In this document: positions 25,092 through 34,577 of the stretch, piece after piece
Numbering within the stretch: the stretch's first letter is position 1
How the letters are laid out: every line of letters starts with the position of its first letter
Assembly (NCBI RefSeq): GCF_019396355.1
Contig: NZ_JAHKRK010000043.1
Coordinates: 1-45,953 of the forward strand
Source of the DNA: Pseudonocardia nigra
GTDB taxonomy: Bacteria > Actinomycetota > Actinomycetes > Mycobacteriales > Pseudonocardiaceae
Direction: 5' to 3'
Length of the DNA: 45,953 bases
Made by a program: the position numbers and the translations under genes
Notes under the pieces: model-generated
The model's input: the letters and a program-made list of their open reading frames with translations, nothing else
Told to the model about the DNA's origin: nothing
The model's database searches: none

Positions 25092-25142
25092 CGGCAAGGT
25101 GGCAATTCTGTCACCGGACGGCAGTATCGCCACCTTGCTGCG
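25092..25142. repeat. Family B palindrome, copy 1
   Basis: CGGCAAGGTGGC against GCCACCTTGCTG, with a 25-nt centre containing AATTCTGTCACCGGACGGCAG, like the centre of copy 3. It fills the gap between convergent stops at 25088 and 25156 and probably terminates both. Confidence 0.78.
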
Positions 25143-25155
25143 ACGGCCCGGGGCC

Positions 25156-26493
25156 CTACGCCGGTTGCGCGCGCAGCACCGACGCCGACGCCTTGGGCAG
25201 CGGGCGCCGCGCGCTCTCCGCCACCTTGATCACCGCGACCAGCGAGATCAGGGAGGCGACCGCGAGGTAGATCCCGGGCATCGTGTTGTTGCCGGTGCTG
25301 TCCACGAGCGCCGTCAGGATGAGCGGCGCCGTGCCACCGAAGATCGAGGTGGACAGGTTGTAGCCGATGGAGAAGCCGCCGTAGCGCACGTCGGTGTCGA
25401 ACAGCGCGGGCAGCGTGGCCGACATCGTGCCGAGCAGCATCACCAGCAGCAGGCCGAGGATCACCAGCCCGCCGACGGTGCCCAGCACCGTGCCCATCGC
25501 GAGCAGCGCGAAGGACGGGTAGCCGAGCACGATGAACCCGACGCACGAGGTCACGATCAGCGGCTTGCGGCCGATGCGGTCGGACAGCGCACCCACCGGG
25601 ATGATCACGAACATGATCATCAGCATCATGCCGAGGATGTAGAGCAGCGCGGGCGTGGCCTCGAGGCCGAGCGTCGTCTGCAGGTACGTCGGCATGTAGA
25701 ACAGGATCGTGTAGACGGCGACGTTGTAGAACAGCACCAGCCCGATGCACGTCAGGACGGGTCCCCGGTGCCGCGTCAGGGTGTCCTTCAGCGGCGATTC
25801 CGACACCTGCGCCGACTCCTCGAGCTCCCGGAAGGCGGGCGTGTCCTCGAGCTTGCTCCGCAGGTAGAGCCCGACCAGGCCGAGCGGCCCGGCGATCAGG
25901 AACGGGATGCGCCAGCCCCACGAGCTCATCGCCGCGTCCGACAGCCCGACCTGCAGCAGCGTCACCATGCCCGCCGCGAGGACGAACCCGCCGGTCGTGC
26001 CGAACTCCAGGAAGCTGCAGTAGAAGCCGCGCCGCTTGTCCGGCGCGTACTCGGCGATGAACGCGGCCGCGCCGCCGTACTCACCACCCGTGGCGAAGCC
26101 CTGGATCAGCCGGGCCACGACGAGGAGGATCGGCGCTGCCCACCCGATCGCCCCGAACGTCGGCAGCAGGCCGATCGCGAAGCTCGCCGCCGACATCACC
26201 ACGATCGTCAGCGCGAGCACCCGCTTGCGTCCGATCCGGTCACCCAGCGGGCCCAGGATCGTCCCGCCGAGCGGACGCACCAGGTAGGCCACGGCGAACA
26301 GCGCGAACGTGAGCGCAACGTTGGCGTTCTCGTCGCCGCCGGGGAAGAAGTTCATCGCGATGTAGATGGCGACGTAGCTGTAGATGCCGTAGTCGAACCA
26401 CTCGACGAGGTTGCCCATGGCGGCCGCGCCCACCGCCTTGCGCACGGTGCGTTCGTCGACCTCGACGGGCTCGGTCTTGTCCGTTGTGGTCAT
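25156..26493 (-). CDS. MFS metabolite:H+ symporter (MHS family)
   Basis: The 445-residue protein has MHS-family hallmarks: GNLVEWFDYGIYSYVAIYIA at the first helix, GPLGDRIGRKRVLAL as motif A, RLIQGFATGGEYGGAAAFIAEYAP and ALSDRIGRKPLIV in the second half. MHS proteins import organic acids or compatible solutes such as citrate, shikimate or proline/betaine with protons. The substrate is not evident. GAGAGGGGGG before the ATG at 26493 is a strong ribosome-binding site. Confidence 0.9.
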   Translation of the reverse strand: MTTTDKTEPVEVDERTVRKAVGAAAMGNLVEWFDYGIYSYVAIYIAMNFFPGGDENANVALTFALFAVAYLVRPLGGTILGPLGDRIGRKRVLALTIVVMSAASFAIGLLPTFGAIGWAAPILLVVARLIQGFATGGEYGGAAAFIAEYAPDKRRGFYCSFLEFGTTGGFVLAAGMVTLLQVGLSDAAMSSWGWRIPFLIAGPLGLVGLYLRSKLEDTPAFRELEESAQVSESPLKDTLTRHRGPVLTCIGLVLFYNVAVYTILFYMPTYLQTTLGLEATPALLYILGMMLMIMFVIIPVGALSDRIGRKPLIVTSCVGFIVLGYPSFALLAMGTVLGTVGGLVILGLLLVMLLGTMSATLPALFDTDVRYGGFSIGYNLSTSIFGGTAPLILTALVDSTGNNTMPGIYLAVASLISLVAVIKVAESARRPLPKASASVLRAQPA

Positions 26494-26643
26494 GAAGACC
26501 CCCCTCTCCTGGGCCCGGACGCTATGAGTGGCCGGATAGGGCCGCAACAGCTGGGACGGCCTGCGGCAGCGGCCGCCGGTGGCTGCACGCCCCCTCACCG
26601 GCCACGATCGGGGACCACCGGGAGGTCTGTCACTTTCGGTGAC

Positions 26644-26649
26644 TAGGGT
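26644..26649 (+). promoter_or_regulatory. Likely -10 element (TAGGGT) of the ABC operon
   Basis: TAGGGT lies 7 nt before the GTG at 26657. A short dyad, GTCAC-TTTCG-GTGAC (about 26629-26643), lies directly upstream and could be an operator. Confidence 0.48.
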
Positions 26650-26656
26650 CGGATCC

Positions 26657-27571
26657 GTGCTGGACATCGGGGGGATCACCAAGAGGTTCGGGTCACGACA
26701 AGTCCTCGACGACGTGTCGTTCGCCGTGCAGCCCGGGGAGGTGTTCGGGTTCGTCGGCAGCAACGGCGCGGGGAAGACCACCACCATGCGGATCGTGCTG
26801 GGGGTGCTGTCCGCCGACGCGGGCGAGGTGCGCTGGAAGGGTGCGCCCGTCCGTCGACGCCGACCTGCGGCGGCGCATCGGCTACATGCCGGAGGAGCGC
26901 GGCCTCTACCCGAAGATGAGGTCGGCGACCAGCTGCACTACCTGGCCCGGCTGCACGGGCTCAGCGACGCCGAGGCGACCACCTCCTTGCAGCGCTGGAC
27001 CGAGCGGCTCGGGGTCGCGGCGCGGTTCGGCGACGAGGTGCAGAAGCTCTCGCTGGGCAACCAGCAGCGGGTGCAGCTCGCCGCCGCGCTGGCACACGAC
27101 CCTGAGGTGCTCGTGCTCGACGAACCCTTCTCCGGGCTCGACCCCACCGCCGTCGAGGTCATGAGCAGCGTGCTGCGGGAGAAGGCGCGTTCCGGCGTCC
27201 CCGTGATCTTCTCCAGCCACCAGCTCGAGCTGGTGGAGCGGCTCTGCGACCGGATCGGCATCATCGCTGCCGGGCGGATGGTCGCCGTCGGAAGCGTCGA
27301 CGAGCTGCGCCGCCGCGACGACGCCACCGTCATCGACGTGCTCGGGCCGCAGGACGGCTGGGCCGCCGGCGTGCCGGGCGTCGAGGTGGTCGACGGGGGC
27401 GACGCGGCCGGGCGAACCCGCGTGCGGCTCGCTCCGGGTGTCGACGACCAGCACGTGCTGCGGGCGGCGCTCGCCGCCGGGCCGGTGCACGAGTTCCGGC
27501 GGTGGCGTCCACCGCTCACGGAGCTCTACCGCGACGTCGTCGAGTCCGACCGCCCGGAGGTGCCGGCATGA
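26657..27571 (+). CDS. ABC transporter ATPase with compensated double frameshift (NatA/YhaQ-like)
   Basis: The 304-residue frame is open, with Walker A GSNGAGKTTT, a signature of LSLGNQQR type, Walker B VLVLDEPFSGLD and H-loop SSHQ. But residues around 63-87 (roughly 26846-26917) read as RRRRPAAAHRLHAGGARPL, out of frame. The expected segment, VDADLRRRIGYMPEERGLYPKM, lies in the next frame at 26853-26912. A duplicated CGTC at about 26848-26855 starts the shift, and a missing G at about 26911-26914 ends it. The lost segment contains the Q-loop region, so the product as written should be inactive. The rest looks normal. ATGA overlap with the permease. Confidence 0.82.
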   Translation: MLDIGGITKRFGSRQVLDDVSFAVQPGEVFGFVGSNGAGKTTTMRIVLGVLSADAGEVRWKGAPVRRRRPAAAHRLHAGGARPLPEDEVGDQLHYLARLHGLSDAEATTSLQRWTERLGVAARFGDEVQKLSLGNQQRVQLAAALAHDPEVLVLDEPFSGLDPTAVEVMSSVLREKARSGVPVIFSSHQLELVERLCDRIGIIAAGRMVAVGSVDELRRRDDATVIDVLGPQDGWAAGVPGVEVVDGGDAAGRTRVRLAPGVDDQHVLRAALAAGPVHEFRRWRPPLTELYRDVVESDRPEVPA

Positions 27572-28749
27572 CCACGCCACTGTCCTCGAACCAGGCGGTG
27601 CTGCTCGTGGCGCGCCGCGAGTTCGTCACGCAGGTCCGGTCCCGCACGTTCCTGATCGGGCTGATCATCACCCTGGTGCTTTTCGGCGGCTTCGGCCTGC
27701 TCGGCGGCTTCATCGCGAGCCAGGCCTCGAGCCACTCGCTCGGCGTCACCCCCGCGACAGCGCCGCTGCGGCCCGCCGTCGAGGAGATCGCCCGCGTCCA
27801 GGACGCCGACGTGGAGATCCGGGAGCTCGACGACGCCACCGGCCGGACCCAGGTCGCCGCCGACGAGATCGACGCCCTGCTCAACGGTTCCCCCGGCGGC
27901 TATCAGCTCGTGGGCCGCGACACGGTCGACTCCGCGCTGGAGGCGATCGTCGGGACCGCCGCCCAGCAGCAGGCTCTGGCCAGCGCGCTGGCCGGCGCAG
28001 GGGTCGATCCCGAGCAGCTGGCGGCGAACGCGCAGGTGGGCATCAGCACGCTGGAACCGGCCGACCCGGCCAGGGGCGAGCAGCTCGCGCTCGCGATCGT
28101 CGGCACGATCCTGCTGTTCATCTCCCTCAGCAGCTACGGGGCACTCGTGGCCACGGGCGTGGTGGAGGAGAAGCAGAGCCGGGTGGTCGAGCTGCTGCTC
28201 GCCACGATCAAGCCGTGGCAGCTGCTGGCGGGCAAGGTCCTGGGGCTGGGCGCGGTCGGGCTGGTCCAGCTGGCGATCCTCAGTGGGATCGCCGCCGCGG
28301 TGGGTACCCTCACCGGCTTCCTGACGCTCCCGGGCGCCGCCGCGGGCATGTTCGTCATGGTGGTCGTCTGGTACCTGCTCGGCTTCTTCCTCTTCGCCTC
28401 GCTCTACGCCGCGGTGGGGTCCACGGTGTCGCGCCAGGAGGAGCTCAACTCGGTGGTCACGCCGATGATCTTCCTGCTGCTCATCCCGTTCGTGCTCGTG
28501 CTGAACCTGCTGCCCAACGACCCGCGCAACGAGCTTCCCACGGTGCTGTCCTACATCCCGTTCTTCTCTCAGACGATCATGCCGGCCCGGTACGCGATGG
28601 GCGTGGCATCGCTGTGGGAGGTGCTGCTGGCCGCCGTCCTCGCCGCCGTCGCGATCGTGCTGGTCGTCCGCGTGGCCGGGCGGGTGTACAAGAACTCGAT
28701 CCTGCGTACCGGGGCCCGGGTGAGCCTGCGCGAGGCGCTGCGCTCCTGA
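27568..28749 (+). CDS. ABC-2 type permease (NatB-like)
   Basis: The 393-residue protein has one N-terminal helix (TFLIGLIITLVLFGGFGLLGG near residue 27), a long extracytoplasmic domain of about 130 residues, then five to six helices in the C-terminal half. The motif GVVEEKQSRVVELLLATIKPWQLLAGKVLG before the second membrane block is typical of the NatB/YhaP group. These pump out Na+ or drugs; the true substrate is not known. The ATG overlaps the ATPase stop (ATGA). Confidence 0.87.
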   Translation: MTTPLSSNQAVLLVARREFVTQVRSRTFLIGLIITLVLFGGFGLLGGFIASQASSHSLGVTPATAPLRPAVEEIARVQDADVEIRELDDATGRTQVAADEIDALLNGSPGGYQLVGRDTVDSALEAIVGTAAQQQALASALAGAGVDPEQLAANAQVGISTLEPADPARGEQLALAIVGTILLFISLSSYGALVATGVVEEKQSRVVELLLATIKPWQLLAGKVLGLGAVGLVQLAILSGIAAAVGTLTGFLTLPGAAAGMFVMVVVWYLLGFFLFASLYAAVGSTVSRQEELNSVVTPMIFLLLIPFVLVLNLLPNDPRNELPTVLSYIPFFSQTIMPARYAMGVASLWEVLLAAVLAAVAIVLVVRVAGRVYKNSILRTGARVSLREALRS

Positions 28750-28791
28750 CGCCCGCCCTGCGGCTCGGCGTCCGGCCCGGGGCGGCGGGGG

Positions 28792-29214
28792 TCAGCTCGC
28801 CGCGCGCCGCTTCGCGCTCCACTCGGTGAAGCCCGCCGCCCGGGCGTCCTCGGTGGTGCGGAACCAGACGTCGGCGCGGGTGCGCGCGTAGTACGGGCTG
28901 GCCGGCGGGTGGAAGAGCCGGGACGCGTGCTTGCCCTTGATCGTGTACTCGGCGGCGGGTGCGGACCCGTCGGGCAGGGGCGCAGCCGACGCTGGCAGCG
29001 CGGCCACCGGGACAGCCCCGCGCGGCCGCGGCGACGGACGCGGCGCTGCGCGCTCAGGAGCCGGGGTGCGCTGCGGCTCGGGCCATCGGTCGCCGTAGTC
29101 GACGCCGGTGGTGCGCCAGTAGCGGGCGATCACCGCAGCGGTGGCGCCGACCAGCAGCAGGAACAGGAACCGGTACAGCCGGCGCGGAGCGCGCTTCCGG
29201 ATGTTCTTCGCCAT
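28792..29214 (-). CDS. Membrane-anchored sunset-domain protein
   Basis: The 140-residue protein has a basic start, one helix (LYRFLFLLLVGATAAVIARYW near residue 13), a Pro/Ala/Arg-rich spacer and a C-terminal domain with EYTIKGKHASRLFHPPASP and ADVWFRTTEDARAAGFTEW. This is the sunset domain pattern, as in mycobacterial ArfC. Its role is not established; it may bind a small cofactor or act as an envelope-associated accessory domain. AGGAGG lies 7 nt before the ATG at 29214 and 4 nt before the ATG at 29217, so 29214 is chosen. It converges on the ABC permease. Confidence 0.82.
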   Translation of the reverse strand: MAKNIRKRAPRRLYRFLFLLLVGATAAVIARYWRTTGVDYGDRWPEPQRTPAPERAAPRPSPRPRGAVPVAALPASAAPLPDGSAPAAEYTIKGKHASRLFHPPASPYYARTRADVWFRTTEDARAAGFTEWSAKRRAAS

Positions 29215-29318
29215 CATTTCCCCTCCTGACGGGACTGCTGACGAAGAGTAGCCGAGCAGACACGCACTGCAACATCAGCCCGAGTGGAGGGGCGTCATTC
29301 GCTCGCAGCCGCCCGGCC

Positions 29319-29374
29319 TTGCAGCAGGGTGGCGCTACTGCCGTGTTGGTGGAGCAAAGGCCACCATGCTGCAA
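29319..29374. repeat. Family B palindrome, copy 2
   Basis: TTGCAGCAGGGTGGC against GCCACCATGCTGCAA, 15-bp arms with one mismatch and a 25-nt centre. It lies 13 nt behind the gltA stop (29388, minus strand) and probably terminates gltA; the next gene downstream on that strand is the sunset-domain gene. Confidence 0.75.
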
Positions 29375-29387
29375 CTCGGGCCGGCGG

Positions 29388-30686
<1,299 letters not shown>

Positions 30687-30728
30687 GTGGAGGTTCCCTC
30701 ACACTCAATGTTTCCGTGGTTGGCCGCA

Positions 30729-30734
30729 ACGCTA
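30729..30734 (-). promoter_or_regulatory. Possible -10 element (TAGCGT) of gltA
   Basis: TAGCGT on the minus strand about 42 nt before the gltA ATG. It would give a short leader that includes the ribosome-binding site. No matching -35 is obvious. Confidence 0.3.
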
Positions 30735-30785
30735 GTGCGCTCCCAGGCCGCCGTGCCTCTCAGAGCGTGTGACGTCAGGCAAGGT

Positions 30786-32144
30786 TCAGCTCTTGCCGAG
30801 CCGCTCCGCGTCGACGTCCACCCGCCCCACGACGAGGTAGTTCACGACCCACAGCGCCGCACCGACGAGCAGCAGGATCCCGGCGATCACGAACTGCTGC
30901 AGCGGCCGCCCCGACAGCGGTGTGGCGAGGAAGCCGCAGAGCACGATGCCGGCGTAGGGCGCCCAGGTCGGCGCGCGGAAGTGCCGGTGTTCCACGCGGT
31001 CGCGGCGGACCACCAGCACCGCGATGTTGACGATCGTGAAGACGGCGAGCAGCAGCAGCGCGGTGGTGCCGCCGAGCTGCGAGATGTCGGCGCTCGTCAC
31101 CAGCACGATCGCGACCACGCTGGTGAACGCGATCGCCACCCACGGGGTCCGGCGGCCCTCGTGCACGGTGCCGAACACCCGCGGGATGATCCGCTCGTGG
31201 GACATGCCGTAGAGCAGCCTGCTCGCCATCAGCATGTTGATCAGGGCCGAGTTCACCACGGCGAAGAGCCCGATGGCGGCGAACACCGCGAGCGGGAACC
31301 CGGGTGCGCCCGCCTGCAACACTCGGAAGAGCGCCCCGCTCTCGGCAGCGGCCAGCTCGTCGGCGGGCACGAGCATCGACGACAGCACGGCCACGACCAC
31401 GTAGATCGTGGCGGCGACCCCCATCCCGACGAGCATCGCCCGCGGGAAGATCCGCGGCGGGTCGTGGGACTCCTCGGCCATGTTCACCGAGTCCTCGAAC
31501 CCCACCATCGCGAAGAACGCCAGCGACGTGGCGGCGGTGATGGCGAGGAAGGCCGTGGAGTCGCCGGTGTCGACCTCGACCAGGCGGGACGGCTCCCCCG
31601 CGCCGCCCGCCACCGCGTATATGCCGACGCCGATGATGAGCAGCAGGCCCGACAGCTCGATCAACGTGAGCACCAGGTTGGCCTTGACCGACTCGCCCAC
31701 CCCGCGGAAGTTGATCAGCGCGAGCCCGGGGATGAATACCGCCGCGACGGCCCACGTCGGCAGCTCGATGAACTGGCGCAGGTAGGTGTCGCCGAACGCC
31801 TTCGCGGCGGTGGCCGCCGAGGTGACGCCCGAGGCCATCACCGTGAACGTCACCATGAACGTCAGGAAGTTGATCCCGAACGCCTTGTGCGTGTACAGCG
31901 CGGCCCCCGCCGCCCGCGGGTACTTCCCCACCAGCTCCAGGTAGCTGAACGCGGTGAGGAACGCGACGACGAACGCCAGCAGGAACGGCGCCCACAGCGC
32001 CCCGCCGACCACCGCGGCCACCGAGCCCGTGAGGGCGTAGATGCCGGTGCCGAGGATGTCCCCGATCACGAAGAACAGCAGCAGCTTGGGTCCGATGGCC
32101 CGCCGGAGCTCCGGTTGCCCCGTGACCGCGCTCACATCCGCCAT
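30786..32144 (-). CDS. APC-family amino acid permease
   Basis: The 452-residue protein has about 12 hydrophobic helices and APC signatures: IGDILGTGIYALTGSVAAVVGG at the first helix, then SYLELVGKYPRAAGAALYTHKAFG and FFAMVGFEDSVNMAEESHDPPR. It probably exchanges or imports an amino acid or polyamine with a proton. The substrate is not known. The ATG at 32144 has no good ribosome-binding site. It is next to gltA on the same strand, but the 99-nt gap carries gltA's own promoter downstream of it, so it may not be one unit. Confidence 0.9.
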   Translation of the reverse strand: MADVSAVTGQPELRRAIGPKLLLFFVIGDILGTGIYALTGSVAAVVGGALWAPFLLAFVVAFLTAFSYLELVGKYPRAAGAALYTHKAFGINFLTFMVTFTVMASGVTSAATAAKAFGDTYLRQFIELPTWAVAAVFIPGLALINFRGVGESVKANLVLTLIELSGLLLIIGVGIYAVAGGAGEPSRLVEVDTGDSTAFLAITAATSLAFFAMVGFEDSVNMAEESHDPPRIFPRAMLVGMGVAATIYVVVAVLSSMLVPADELAAAESGALFRVLQAGAPGFPLAVFAAIGLFAVVNSALINMLMASRLLYGMSHERIIPRVFGTVHEGRRTPWVAIAFTSVVAIVLVTSADISQLGGTTALLLLAVFTIVNIAVLVVRRDRVEHRHFRAPTWAPYAGIVLCGFLATPLSGRPLQQFVIAGILLLVGAALWVVNYLVVGRVDVDAERLGKS

Positions 32145-32195
32145 GGCATGATCGTGCCGCTTCTACGGCCTCCCGTCATCCCCTGGGAGAGCCAG

Positions 32196-33587
32196 TTATG
32201 CCGACGGCGCCACGGGCGCCTTGTAGCGCCAGAACGCCGGGAACGCCACCACCACGGCGATGGCGAACACGATCACCGCGAAGCCGCCGACCGAGGACGC
32301 TGCCCCCGGGCCGATCCCGGCCGCGGCAGTCCCGTGCCAGAGGTCCGCGACCCGCGGACCGCCCGCCACCACCACGAGGAACACGCCCTGCATGCGCCCG
32401 CGCATCTCGTCGGTGGCCACGGTCTGCAGGATCGACATCCGGTAGACCGCGCTCACCGTGTCGGCGGCGCCGGCAACGGCGAGGAAGAGCACGGCGAGCC
32501 ACAGCGACCCGGTGAGCCCGAACAGCGCCACCCCGAGCCCCCACGTGCAGATCGCGACCGTGATCGCGACCCCCTGGTGCTGCACCCGGTTCAGCCAGCC
32601 CGAGAGCAGCCCGGCGATCACCATCCCGGCCGGGATCGCGGCGAACAGCAGCCCCATCGCGAACCCGCCGCCCGGCGGGTCGCCGTAGACCTCCTGGGCG
32701 ATCTCCGGGAACACCACGCGGGGCATGCCGAAGGCCATCGCCACGACGTCGATGAGGAACGACACGAGCAGCACCTTGTGCAGGGCGGCGTAGCGGAAGC
32801 CCTCGGCCACCTCCCGCAGGCCCGCCCGGCGCCGCACCCCGGACTCCGGCGGCACCGACGGCAGCCGCCAGGTCGCCCACAGGGTCGCGAGCAGCGCGAT
32901 CGCGTCCAGCAGGTACAGCGTGGACAGCCCCACCACCGGGATGAGGACGCCGGCCAGCAACGGCCCGGCGATCGCCCCGGCCTGGAACACGATCATGTTC
33001 AGCGCGTTCGCGGCGGGCAGCTGCTCGATCGGGACGAGCCGCGGGATCACCGCGTTGCGGGTGGGCTGGTTGACCGACAGGAACGCGGTCTGGACGGCGA
33101 ACAGCGTCAGAACGGCCCAGACGTTGCCCACCCCGGCCGCGGCGGTGACCCACAGGGCCAACGACGACAGCGCGATTCCCGTACCCGTGACGAGAAGCAG
33201 GACCCTGCGGTCCACGGCGTCGGCGATCGCCCCGCCCCACAGCCCGAACACGATCAGCGGCACCAGCCCGAACAGGCCGGTCAGCCCGACATATGCCGAG
33301 GAGCCGGTGAGCTCGTAGATCTGCGCCGGGACCGCGACGACGGACAGCTGCGCGCCGATCACCGTGATCATCCCGGCGAGCCAGAGGCGCCGGTAGGCGG
33401 GCGTGCGCAAGGGACGGGTGTCGGCCAGTGCGCCCCGGACCGCGCGCCCGAGGCGCCTGGTCGGCGAGACCGCCGCGCCCTTCGTGGGGCGCGTGGGGGC
33501 GTCCGGGCCCGCGGTGATGCGCCCGGTCGGCGCGTCCTGCGCCAGTGGGTTGGGGCGCGTGCGTTCCTCGGGACCGGGCGTCGTCAC
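32196..33587 (-). CDS. MFS exporter (MFS_3/EntS-like)
   Basis: The 463-residue protein has a long Pro/Thr-rich hydrophilic N-terminus (about 55 residues), then 12 helices of the EntS/MFS_3 type: AYRRLWLAGMITVIGAQLSVVAVPAQIYELTGSSAYVGL, GGAIADAVDRRVLLLV and AVQTAFLSVNQPTRNAVIPRLVP. Members export siderophores, drugs or macrolides; here the substrate is unknown. The start is a GTG at 33587; a later start nearer TRPLRTPAYRRLW is possible, given the low-complexity leader. Confidence 0.87.
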   Translation of the reverse strand: MTTPGPEERTRPNPLAQDAPTGRITAGPDAPTRPTKGAAVSPTRRLGRAVRGALADTRPLRTPAYRRLWLAGMITVIGAQLSVVAVPAQIYELTGSSAYVGLTGLFGLVPLIVFGLWGGAIADAVDRRVLLLVTGTGIALSSLALWVTAAAGVGNVWAVLTLFAVQTAFLSVNQPTRNAVIPRLVPIEQLPAANALNMIVFQAGAIAGPLLAGVLIPVVGLSTLYLLDAIALLATLWATWRLPSVPPESGVRRRAGLREVAEGFRYAALHKVLLVSFLIDVVAMAFGMPRVVFPEIAQEVYGDPPGGGFAMGLLFAAIPAGMVIAGLLSGWLNRVQHQGVAITVAICTWGLGVALFGLTGSLWLAVLFLAVAGAADTVSAVYRMSILQTVATDEMRGRMQGVFLVVVAGGPRVADLWHGTAAAGIGPGAASSVGGFAVIVFAIAVVVAFPAFWRYKAPVAPSA

Positions 33588-33668
33588 GAAGTCACCAGTA
33601 CCACTGCGCGACCCGAAGGACCGCCGCGGTCACGGCGGACGTGCCCAGGTTCACGACCGATCCGGCCG

Positions 33669-34319
33669 TCAGGGCGCCAGGCGGCGGACCTTCCAGGTGC
33701 GGTCGTGGCTGTCGAGCTCGAAGCGCAGCCGGTCGTGCATGCGGTCGTGGCGGCCCTGCCAGAACTCCACCTGCTCGGGCAGGATCCGCCAGCCGCCCCA
33801 GTGCTGCGGGACGGGCACGGTCTCGTCGGCGGCGAACCGCTGCGTCGTCGTCTCGAGCGCGTCGTCGAGGACCTGCCGGTCGCGGACCACGGCGGACTGG
33901 GCGGATGCCCACGCCCCGAGCTGCGAGCCGCGCGGCCGGGTGACCCAGTACGCGCGCGTCTCGGCCGGGGTGACGAGCTCGACCCCGCCGCGCACGTGCA
34001 CCTGCCGGTGCTGCGCGTACCAGGGGAACGTGGCGGAGGCGTAGCGCGTGCGGCGCAGGTCGTGGCTCTTCGCCGAGGTGTAGTTCGTGAAGAACACCAG
34101 CCCGCGGGCGTCGAGGACCTTGCACAGCACGCTGCGCGACGACGGCAGGCCGTCGCCGCCCACCGTGGCGAGCACCATGGCGTTCGCCTCGACCACCCCG
34201 GCGGCCTCGGCCTCCATCAGCCAGCGCGACAGCTGCTCGTGCCACGTGGGGGCGAGCGCATCCATGTCGAACCCCTCGGTCCGGTAGTCCACCCGCATCG
34301 CAGCCAGCTGATCCGTCAT
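33669..34319 (-). CDS. pdxH: Pyridoxamine 5'-phosphate oxidase
   Basis: The 216-residue protein has PdxH features: MRVDYRTEGFDMDALAPTW at the start, NAMVLATVGGDGLPSSRSVLCKVLDARGLVFFTNYTSAKSHDL (FMN site), RYASATFPWYAQHRQVHVRG, and the C-terminal VEFWQGRHDRMHDRLRFE...WKVRRLAP. It oxidises pyridoxamine/pyridoxine phosphate to PLP, using FMN. It is divergent from the second citrate synthase gene; an association of pdxH with citrate synthase genes also occurs in mycobacteria, as far as I recall. Confidence 0.95.
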   Translation of the reverse strand: MTDQLAAMRVDYRTEGFDMDALAPTWHEQLSRWLMEAEAAGVVEANAMVLATVGGDGLPSSRSVLCKVLDARGLVFFTNYTSAKSHDLRRTRYASATFPWYAQHRQVHVRGGVELVTPAETRAYWVTRPRGSQLGAWASAQSAVVRDRQVLDDALETTTQRFAADETVPVPQHWGGWRILPEQVEFWQGRHDRMHDRLRFELDSHDRTWKVRRLAP

Positions 34320-34577
34320 TGCGCCTCCACCGGTAGCCGACGCACCACGCTATGTGTCCGACGGCGACTCCGACAGACCCGGTGACCGAAGCCACCCGCT
34401 CACACCGTTGCCTCTCGACCCCGCTAGGAGCAAGGTGACGCCAACCACGCGGCCGCCACGCGCGGGCGCGGCCAGCACGCCGGCCGGTCGAACGGAGCCG
34501 ATCGGCGGGCGACACCGGTCGACGACGCCACCGGCGCCGCGGCCGGCCGAGTCGGCGACCACGATGAGGAGGACGCG

